64,000 nt of DNA from positions 4,030,001-4,094,000 of the forward strand of contig BRXU01000001.1 in assembly GCA_030267565.1 (NCBI GenBank). The letters run 5' to 3'. The position numbers and the translations under genes were made by a program. The notes beneath the pieces are model-generated. The model was not told where the DNA came from. It searched no databases and worked only from the letters and a program-made list of their open reading frames with translations. Source of the stretch: Pleodorina starrii (lineage: Eukaryota; Chlorophyta; Chlorophyceae; Chlamydomonadales; Volvocaceae). Position 1 is the first letter of the stretch. Every line of letters starts with the position of its first letter. Positions 21,767 through 31,736 of this stretch are shown here, piece after piece.

Positions 21767-24700
21767 ATGCGGGTCGAGCCAGAACGACTGGCCCGCCAGC
21801 CAACCAAAACGAAGGGAAAAAAACGCTCAGGGCGCGGATGGAGACTGTGGATTCATGCACTTCGGTATATAAGGTGCGGAGCCATAGTTGTTTAAAATTC
21901 CAGCGGCGGCATCCAGTGCCATGCCTCATACCTTCCACGGACTCTCCCTTGTTTCTAATGTTGCAGGGCCTGCATCTTCCTGGTGAACATCCGGACGCTT
22001 GCGATGGCTGCTTTTGCATGCATGATGGTTTACCTGTGTCAGACCGAGCGATTCAACCTCAGGTCGGAGCGGGTTTCGGAGCTGCGGGCCCGCTTGAGCT
22101 GCGTGAGCATCCCAAGTCCATCAGTTCGACCTCCCGGCTCTCGCATTACCTGCTGCTTCCAGGCCTTCCTCATCCATCGCCTCTGCCATGCCTTTTGCGC
22201 AACAGGTTCCGAATGGAATTCAACATCATCTCAATCGGCACCGTCTTCCCGCTCGTTTTCAGGTGAGCCCGGGTATGGGTTAAAGTATAGAGTCCCGGTC
22301 GTATAACCACCAATAACTACCTGCGGCCCCACGTCCCACACCCGCGCCGCACGTCGCTTATTCCTTACCCACAACTGCCGGGCCCGGCGATCCTTACCTC
22401 CCGCCCCCCGGCACGCAATCCCACCCTCCCACCGCCCCTGCCCCCGCAGCATACAGCAGGCGTTCAATCGGCGAGAGGAGGCTCTCCGGGATCTTTCCGT
22501 GCTGAAAGGCGTGGTGAGTGCCCATGTCCCTGCCCCCATCCCCGTTGCCGTATCTGTTATCGTTTCCGTTCCCGCGCCCGTCCCAGGCGCCTGCGCAGCA
22601 CCGCAGCACCCTTGCCCCCGTCTAGGCGCCTCGTCTAGGGAGGCGTGGCTCTCCCTAGGGAGATGAAACCTGCCGTGTGCCGTGTGCCGCCATTCTCAAC
22701 CCCGCCCCCACTGCCCGCCCCACGCCTGCGTTCTACGTCCCTCTTCCCCTCCCTCCCGGCTCGGCACCGGCCCCCCATGCGTGCGGTGCGGTGCGGCATC
22801 CGTGTCACTCCGCGGCGCTCGCTGCGCGGCGCTGCGCTTCGGCCTGGAACCCTGCGGGCCCGCCCGGGATTGCGCGCAGCTCATGGGGCTGTACTTTTGC
22901 CACCGAGACTGGGACGGTGCGTAGCCGGGTTGGGTGGACGCTCCGGGCATCATCTGGGGGCCGCGTGGGAACTGGGCGGGAAGTGGATGGGGCGGTGACT
23001 GGGCAGTGGACTGGGCGCTGTTAGCGGGTGTGGCATTGGGCATGGGCCCGGGTGGGACCTGGGCTGGGAGCGGAGTGGATGGGGAGAGGCAGCCGTGCGT
23101 GGAAAAAGCCGTGAAAGGGGCCCCTGAGATAAGGCACTAGCACCGGCATGGCACGGCAGACGGCACGGCTGGAACGGCGGCGGGCACGGCGGCCTTTCCG
23201 GCCAAGCGCACGCAGGGCAAAAGGGCAATGGGCACTTGGAGGAGGAGGGTGAGGGGAAGCACGGGAGCACACACGCACACGTGCTGGCCAAGTTCAGCGA
23301 GACGCTGACGCCTCCGGATGCGTGCCGACTGCATGTTCGGTTCACAGCGTCGAAGTACGGTAGAGGGTGCGTGGTGCGGTGGGGTAGGGTGTGATGCGGT
23401 GCGGCCGTCCTTCCCCCGCCCGCCCGCACGCACGCACGCACGCCCGCACGCACACGGATCCCGCGAATCTCCGTTCCTCCTCTGCGTTACAGATCTGTTC
23501 CCGCGCTTACATCCTCACCCATTCCACAGTCTCCGACGGCGTGACGGTGCGATCCAATTTAGGCAACGACGAGTCGCCCCACGCGGCCCGCTGCGCGGCG
23601 CTCATTCACGAGCTGTTGACGCAGCTGCGCTGCTGGCTGTGCGGCCGTACACCTTACGAATCGGAGTCCGAGTGGCGGCTGCTGTACGGCACAACCGACA
23701 TTGTACGGGAGCTGACTCACCACCTTAGCGGTGACTTTTTCCGGGGCTTTGAGGAAGACCTGGCGGCGTGGGACAGCGACAGCAGCGACAGCAGCGACAG
23801 CAGCAGCGATGGCGATGGCAATGGCAATGGCGGGGCAGAGCGGAGGCGCCTGAGGAAGGAGGAGTCGGCTCAGGCGTTTGCGGAGCGCGATCCGCACTGG
23901 AAATTGTACTACAAGTTGTACGACACAGTCAGCAAGATCTCCGTACTGAACGAGCAACTCATGGTGCTTGGCATGTGCAGCAAGGCCGGTGAGAGGAGGG
24001 GCGGTTGGGAAGCGGGTGGGGGCGCGTATGTGTGTATGTGTATGTGGGTGGTGGTGGTGGTGGTGGTGGGAGTGTCCGGAATTTCGTCCACGCAGTCCAC
24101 CGCTTTCCAAAGCGATCCGAAGCATCCCTGCGCTGCTCTGAAACATACCTCTGGTTTTGTTCGTATTGCCCTTCCGTGGTCTTGTCACCCCCAGGCGAGG
24201 CGGGGTTCAGCCGGTTGGCGGCTTACCTGGCCAAGACAGTCGAGGTGCTGGAAAGGTACGGAACCGTACGGCACGGTACAGCGCACGCGCGCGGGGCGCT
24301 GTACCGGTCCCCGGCAGTCCCTTTGGAAGTTTGCAGAATGCAGCCCTCGCCTTTTCCAGAGGAGTGACGTGCTGTCTTCCCCCGAATGGCAACACACGTT
24401 TTCACCCAACTCTCTTTGTTGCCTTTGCTTCCGTTTCCCTCGTACTGCAAGGCTGCGCTGTATCCGTGAGAATCGTACACCCTTCATGCTGCGCTACGTT
24501 TCGTTCGTACTGGTGATCGTTACCATCGTACTGGCGGCTCCGTACTTCGCCTTCATGTGCGTACAATCGCGCTGGGAGGATGTGAGTGCAATGAGAAGGG
24601 GGGCAATGCGGATTGTGGCTGGGTTAACGGCTGGATCGCGGGTGCATCATGGGGGCGGGGGGGGCGGGACAAGTCGGCAACAGTCCTGCTTGGCAACACT

Positions 24701-26157
24701 TACTGGCTGACTGGGTCTGATTGACAAAAACATATTTCTCTGGAATATTCCAGGTACGGGACGGGACGTATTCCACCCCTGGGGACTTTCTGGATGAGTA
24801 ATGCGGATCTGTGGTGATCTGGTGAAGGTTCAGGACCCGGGGCCCCGGGGCCCGGGCCGCTTTCTGCGGTACTGTCTTTCTGTGTCGCTGCAGAAAGCAC
24901 CCGGTCAGGGCACTGATCGCGCGACCCCTGCCCGCCTGACGGTCTGCCCAGGACACGACCGGCAACTGCCCCGCGGGCTACTTCACCGCTGTACTCTACG
25001 TGCTCGTCCTGTCAACACTGTAAGTGCCATAGACCCACGGGTCGGTTGGTCATCAGTCGGTCGTAACGGTCTAGGGGGCGGTCGGTTGGACCCGCGCTTC
25101 ACCGCACGGGACCATGGCTGGACGGGCGGTCGGTCGCCGGTCGTAGGCTGGGACAACTTCGGTGAGAGAGCGGCTGGGCTTTCTCAATGACCCGCGGGTC
25201 GATTGCTGCGGCAGTCCGTTGTCGGGGCGTTCCGCTGTGTGTGGCCACGACCTCGTGCCCTGCCGAGCCTTTTAGCTGCCGATCGCAAAAGTCCAACTTG
25301 GCCAGCGCACGTCCTCTTAACGACGGACATTCCGCGTCGCTCCCAGTTCGCTTCCCACTTGCGGCTCCCTCAGCCTGCCCTCACCGAGCCGAGCCTTTCT
25401 TCTCTGCGCGAGCCTCGAGCCAAGCCATCATCGCCGAGCGCTCAAGCCGAGCCATCGTCGCCAAGCCTTCTTCGCCGCGCGAGCGGAGCCTTCCTTCTCC
25501 GCCTTCCTTCTCACCGAGCCGTGCATGCCTTCCCCTTGCGGCTCCGCCCATCCTCCCCCAACCCACCACCCCAACCCCCCTCTCCGCAGCTTCCACGTTC
25601 AGGTCGCCCTGGAGAACCCCTTTGACGGCATCGGAGTGGATGACGTGTTCGTCAACCTGGACCGGGAGTTCGCAGTCACGGTGCGGAGGTACGTGCGGAG
25701 CAGGGCGGAGGCCACCAAGAAGGCGGCGGCAGCAGCAGTGGCAGCAGCGGCAGCAGCAGCAGCGGCCGCGGAGTTGACGGCGACGGAGAAGGTCCTGGTG
25801 GAGGAGCTCAAGCCAGGAATGTACGGCTCCTTCGGCGGCGGCAGTGGAGGCGGCGGCGGCGCGACGGCCGGCGGCGGCAGCGGCGGAGCCACCACGGCGT
25901 TCAGAATTGTCGTGGAGGGTCAGTCGAAGTCCAGCCGCGCCGCCGCCGCCGCCGTGGACGCGTCACAACGGCCGCCGTCTAAAGGCGCCGACGTCGGCGT
26001 CGCTGTCGGCGCGCCCTGGCTGCCGTCGCCCCTCCGGTCCGCTGGACGGGCGCCGTACACGGCGACGACGGGACCGTACCGCCGTACATCAGGGGACGCG
26101 TCGACGGTGTGGGAGCGTGAGGTCGACATCCCGGGCGCGGGGCAGCAGCAGCAGTAG
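21767..26157 (+). CDS. Bestrophin-like (UPF0187-type) membrane protein, paralogue B, 10 exons
   Basis: Tandem paralogue of the gene at 15885-19865, 548 aa. Exons: 21767-21873, 21967-22062, 22206-22262, 22450-22513, 22880-22916, 23530-23988, 24195-24255, 24452-24581, 24952-25019, 25590-26157 (1,647 nt). Exons 2-5 and 7-9 have exactly the same lengths as in paralogue A, and all phases agree. The start was chosen because the frame from ATG 21767 gives a basic N-terminus and WRLWIHALRYIR, matching WLLWILFFRYVR of A. TM1 is ACIFLVNIRTLAMAAFACMM. The linker has a Ser/Asp repeat instead of poly-Asp. TM3 is FMLRYVSFVLVIVTIVLAAP, followed by CPAGYFTAVLYVLVLSTL and ENPFDGIGVDDVFVNL. The C-terminal tail is longer, Ala/Gly-rich, and ends in poly-Gln. 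Intron 3 has an ordinary GT donor here. Channel function is inferred only. Confidence 0.85.
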
Positions 26158-26849
26158 CAGCAAGTAGCACTAGCAGTAGCACTGGCAGCAAGAGCAGCAA
26201 GACCAACGACAACAGCTTCAGCAGTTAAACCAGAAAGAGCAACAGCAGCAGCAACAAGCGACACCTCTCAGGAAATTGGCTTTGGCTGACTGTCGAGCGC
26301 CCTAACAACCGCGGCAGTGAAAGAACGCATGAGACGGAAATGTTTCCCGAAAGCAAACTGAGACACACTGATGGGTGATGGCTATGTCGCCGAATATATC
26401 GAATAAGCGCGCGACCGCGTCGTGGAAGCCGCCGCTGCGAGGGCCATTTTACTGGTGGGTGGAGCGTGCTGGGCGATTTGGGGGCTGTGCGGAAAATGAC
26501 TCATTGCGATCCGTGCTCAGTGGGACATTGTAGATGGCTCGAGAGACTCGGAGAGGAAGAGAGCGGAGGGAGAAACGAGCGCGGACGAGCTGAACGATGG
26601 GGTGGAGGGGAGGGAGAGAGGACAAGCTTCGTTTTTCTTTTTAATTTTCACGGATAGGCCGGAGCCCGTGAACCATAAAGAATCGCGTCATTAAAGAATC
26701 GCGTCTTCCCGTCTGCGAAGAAGCAGGGAGGTGAGTCCAATCCAAGGTGGCTTACGGGCGACAAGGCGAGGGAGGAACGTGGAAGGAGGCTGTGCTGCCG
26801 GTGTGAGGGTGCGTGAAGGGATACGGCCTCCTTCCCTGGGTGCAGGGGG

Positions 26850-26854
26850 TGTAA
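26850..26854 (+). terminator. Possible TGTAA polyadenylation signal of paralogue B
   Basis: Nearest TGTAA seen downstream, but about 690 nt after the stop codon, so the assignment is weak. Confidence 0.3.
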
Positions 26855-27763
26855 GCGGTCCGGCAAAGAGCAGCGAGCGCAGAGAGCAAACAGCGGCGGG
26901 CGAATAGTGCGAGACCAACGGGTGGCGTGTGGGGGTTCAGGGAGAGTGGGGCAGGGCGGACCGTAACGGTCAAGAGGCGCGTCCGAGGGTAGGCTGGCTA
27001 GATATGCGCGGGCTGAACAAGAGGGACTGTGTGCTCGTGCATCAGTTGTGCAGGCCCAACTCAGGACGGATTTAGGGTCGTCGGCATGCAGTGAGACCCG
27101 ATCAGGCTTCCTTGCACGAAAGCCGCAGTGCAGCATCAGTGTTCGTATCTTATTTCTGGGCTGTCGTTCCTGTTGTAGCATGAATACTTCGGCATATTTC
27201 GATGCCGTGGGTATTGCTACGACTAAGAAGCGCTAAGGAACGCCGGTGGTGGGCGTACTGGCGGGCGGTCCTAATAGGGACGCGATAGACTCCCGTAGTG
27301 TCTGTAAGGCGCTCCCGGCGCATTCAATAGAAGAACTTCTCCAGAATATGAAGAACCAGATAGAGTGTGAACGCGCTATGCCTGAGACCCCGTTCGTATC
27401 GACGAAGGTCGGTCGAAGGGCTACGTACCGGTAGTAGGCTTACGAACCAGACAGGCACGAAGGTCCCTGGTCCCAGAGGTCGTTACTGCCTTCTTCGCAA
27501 CAGGGTATAAAAGTCCTGGAAGGGAGCCTGGTTGGCAGAGTAATCCACTCGTCGATTACTGGACCACTGCTATAGAGACCTGTGCTTGACGGAGCGTAAC
27601 CGTCCTGAAACTTGGCACGGTTAAGTGCTGCTCCCACAACAGTTCCTGAGGACGAAAGGGGGCCGTTCTAGCTCGCTTCCCTGGTTGGCTGGCGGACGAA
27701 CGGCCCCGCCCGCCAGGGCCGACATTCGTCCGGAAGGCCGGACGAACCGGACGAACGCCTGAA

Positions 27764-27835
27764 GTGACGCATGCGTAAGGCGCATTAAGGAGAACCAAGC
27801 GCCCGGAGGACGCAAACGTTGCGCATAAATACATG
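27764..27835 (+). repeat. 72-bp direct repeat, copy 1
   Basis: Runs from GTGACGCATGCG to GCATAAATACATG. It recurs 140 bp downstream with only two mismatches noted by eye. The surrounding block is otherwise unidentified and may be a remnant mobile element. Confidence 0.9.
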
Positions 27836-27903
27836 AGAGAAGGGTATGGCGTTGAACTGGAGTCGCCCTTCATCTGCCAGAATGGACCACATTAGGAAAC
27901 TCG

Positions 27904-27975
27904 GTGACGCATGCGGAAGGCGCATTAAGGAGAACCAAGCGCCCGAAGGACGCAAACGTTGCGCATAAATACATG
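27904..27975 (+). repeat. 72-bp direct repeat, copy 2
   Basis: Second copy of the unit at 27764-27835. A more diverged fragment (TTACGCATGCGCGAGGCGCA) may be a third trace near 28282. Confidence 0.9.
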
Positions 27976-29569
27976 CAAGGGCATAAACAATGGAATTCAT
28001 TTGTGCTAGGCAAAGCACGAGAGCACGAACAGCGGGAAGGAGACGGAAGGAGAAGGCCGAAACCGGGAAGCGGACAATGCAAAGCCGAAAGCTGACAATG
28101 CAAAGGCAGCGCGAAGGAGTATCGACAAACGATAGCGAGGGAAGGCAATACGCCCAATTTACCAGATGGCGAGCTGTGACGGTTACTCAAACGGTTGATG
28201 TAGTACGCGGAGAGCTCTGGACCGCAACCGCGATTAGAAGAGCAAATCCATTATGAATGGCGCTTGGATGCCAAGCGCTGGTTACGCATGCGCGAGGCGC
28301 AGGACGTAGGAGGCCGAAACCGAATCATACATACGCTGCACAGGTTCTCACGCGAGAATGGCAGAGAGCATAGGATGATATCGAAGGAGACAAAGCTCGG
28401 TTGCGCCGTCCTAAAGCGTCCGAGGGCTGTTTGCGGGAAAATGAGGATGACAGGTGCTTGTTGTAGGAACGGTGCGTAACGGTGAACAGGACGCCTCAGG
28501 AGCCTCAGGACGTTCACACGCGAGGGTGAAAATACATGCGGGTGATGAACAAGTGAAGCGTCAAAAGCGCACGTATCCGGAAAAGAGCTGTCAGTCGAAG
28601 GAAACCCCAAACTTCAGGCAGCATAAGAGTGTCGCAGGTATGAGCGATTATAGGCAAACAATGAGGGCGTCGTCATTGTGATGGGAAGCGCGCGTCAGTA
28701 AAGGAAAGGGGGGCAATGGCGGCTTGCCGAACACTATCCACGATTGTCACAGTCAGTATATCTAGGGTTGCTATGCAACTCAATGGTCCCCTTTGGCCGC
28801 TAGTATCTCCTTCTCCTGCATGGGCGGTTTTTCTACTGTCCTGGTTTTAGGCGTTTTGGTTCCCTTGGGCCCTCGGCTCGTATGGGTTTTTGTTCATGAG
28901 AGGGGCACGCACCCCCAACCATGTAACAAACACACACGCATATAGGGTTGCTCCTTCCGCTGTCACAGCCTATAGACGCGTTTTAGGGGGCAACCCGCAT
29001 GGACGCACCTGGCGGACGGCCATCAGCTGCACAGCTAACCGTCTAGGAGCACTATCGGCGCACACCTGGGGCACATCGCGCTTCTTCATCAGGAGAGCGG
29101 TGTCGCGTCTATCAATGGGTCGCGGCCTGAACAGGAATGGCTTGTGGGGCAAGGAATGTGTGGGAGGGGCCGGCCGGCCTAGCACGAACAGCTGAACGCC
29201 CGGCAGCAGCAGCTGTGACAGCGACCGGCACAACAGCATCAGCAGCGGCCGCGACAGGTGTGTGGGTGCGGGGAATGGGCCTGGAGCGGAAGCCTTGCAT
29301 GGATGGTACATGGTAGGGAGGAAGGCATCATGCTGACAGCATACGAGCATAGGCAACATCGTTGCGCTGACCGAAAACCGAGGCTCACTCTTTGTTCATA
29401 GGTATCAAGAGAGAGCATGGCTAGGGTAGGGTACTGTGGTACGGTTCACGACGAAGACAACACCTTGGGCGTGCAGGTCGTCCTCTTCGCCGCGCCGGCG
29501 GAACTGCAAAATTGCCGCGCGGACCGACAGCACCGCAGAACTGGGTTGTGCACGCGGTGCCCCAGTGCC

Positions 29570-31396
29570 ATGGACGCCGCCGCCGCTGGGGGCGGCGGTG
29601 GGGATTTTGGCCTTGTGGACCCTGTGCCAGCTTTTCCCCGCTGCGATTTCCCCTGTCCGTTTCCGCTTCGAAAGTGTGGGTGATGTTCACCGATGATGAG
29701 CAGAACGTGGGCAAAAAGACGTGTATAACGTGAAGGCTTGTGGGCCCAGAGGCGGAGGTGGGGCATGGCCCCCGTGCTTTGCTAGTGCCCTGCGTGCCTC
29801 CGTACGTGCGTCCTTTATGTCAGCCCGGACTGTCTCCGGGCAGCATAAACGTCCGGACTGCTTTCAACCTAGGCATATATAGGTTTTTGCTATGTATAGC
29901 AGAAAATCGTTATTTGGAAACTGCTCTTAAAAGTGTTCATCGGCGGGCCACGTGACGAAAGCGTGACGACCCGAAACGAAATTTCCACTCCGAGACTGCA
30001 AATCGTTGATGGTACAATTTATTTATCTTGCATTTAACGATGCGCTGCGGCGCAAGGCTCAACGGGGCGAGTCTGTGCCTCGGTGGGTCACTTGACAGCT
30101 GCTTGTCCTCGCTGCGGAAGTGTGAATGGCCTAAAATTGAAAACCGTTGAAGTTGTATGCATTGCTGTATCCATTGCTGTATTCACCGTCCCGACGCGGT
30201 TGCAGATGGCTTACGACCGCCGTCGGCATTCCATGGGTCTCCGTTCTCAGCGCCCTTGCAGCTTCTACTGGATGGACGATATGGTACGCACAGCCACTAA
30301 CCGATTGTTGTTGGCCCGCATCTGACCTGGCCGCGTGGTCCGGCGCTTGCAGCATGCAGCGGCTTCTCCGAAACCAACCCCCAAAGTCCGGAATGAGACC
30401 TGGAAGCAAGCCACCGCCGTCTCCGCCGCGTTTCAGCGCTCACCGTCCGGCGCTTGACCCGTCTCCAAACCTTCATCTCACTAGCGCTCGCCCCCGAAGC
30501 TCAACGCCATTCCCTCCCCCTTCCACATCGATCCTCAGCACCGTGCATTCCTCCCTCCCGGCTGGCTGCCTGCCTGGAGCCGCAGGGTGGCCAAGTCCGA
30601 GTCTGCACGGCGCAGCACCCACCGCGTGGTTGACGGCTTCGGCCTCAGTCTACAGCGCGAGCCCTGGCCGCTGTGGGCGCCCCTGCCCGTCAGCTGCGCG
30701 CTGCTGCCGCTGCTGGTGGCGCTGCTGATTGCAGCCTGGGCGAGGGAGCGCATCCAGCGGAGGGTCGCTGAGGGAGGTGCGCCATGAGCGAGAGGGATAT
30801 CCACGTAGTGGCGTCAGGGGGGTTATCCACGTATAGACCGGAGCCCGTAAACGGTATCAAATCAGAAAAATCCGGGCGTCAGGGGGGGGGGTCAGGGGTC
30901 ATGGGAGAGGAGGGGCCCAATGGTGGGGGTGGGTGTGTGGGGGTGTGTGTGTGGGTGTGGGTGTGTGGGTGGGGGTGTGTGGGGGTGGGTGTGGGGGGGG
31001 GGGTGGAGGGGTGGGTGGGGGGGGGGGGGTGGGGGGGTGGGGCGGGGGGGGGTGGGGGGGGGGGGTGGGGGGGGTGGGGGGGGTGGGGGTGGTGGGTGGG
31101 GTGGGGGGGGGGGTGGGTGGGGGGGTGGGGGGGGTGGGTGGGTGGGGGGTGGTGGGGGGTGGGTTGGTGGGTGGGGGGGTGGGGGGGGGGGTGGGGTGGG
31201 GGGGGGGGGGGGGGGGGGGGTGGCGGGGGGGGTGGGGTGGGTGGGGGGGGGGGGGGTCGGGGGGGCGGGGGGGGGGGGGGTGGGGGGGGTGGGGGGGTGG
31301 GGGGGTGGGTGGGTGGGTGGGTCGGTGGGTCGGTGGGTCGGTGGGTCGGTGGGTCGGTGGGTGGGCGGGCGGGCGGGCGGGCGGGCGGGCGGGCGG

Positions 31397-31439
<43 letters not shown>

Positions 31440-31680
31440 TTGTAGTCTTCTTGGTGGCATCCCACTGCGTTGTAGTCTTCTTGGTGGCATCCCACTCCAG
31501 CCGCCCCGCGCACCAGAGGACACCATTGTCTCCAGCCTTCGACACCCCAATCTCTTTCACCCGGGGGACCAGCGGTGGGGTACGATCCCACGTCTTCCGG
31601 TTAAGTTAGTGCCGACTCTGGGAATCGAACTCCAGACCCGCCGGTTACTAACCCGGTGCTCTACCAACTTGAGCTACGCC

Positions 31681-31736
<56 letters not shown>

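Larger units (their letters stand above)
26158..29569. other. Intergenic region with an unexplained lower-GC block
   Basis: No supported gene. The 26.16-27.2 kb part contains the 3' end of paralogue B and a duplicated AAAGAATCGCGTC near 26690-26705. From about 27.24 to 28.7 kb the composition changes to less GC with many GAAGG/AAGCG words, and contains a 72-bp direct repeat. An inverted copy of a short dispersed word (CGGATAGGCCGGAGCCCGTG) lies at 26651-26670. From 28.7 to 29.57 kb nothing is recognised. Confidence 0.5.

Noticed and set aside
28890..30205. A third bestrophin-like paralogue upstream of the tetraspanin-like gene
   Set aside because: No ENPFD or RREEAL motif or matching exon was found; the helix at 30206-30283 joins in phase to a different gene.
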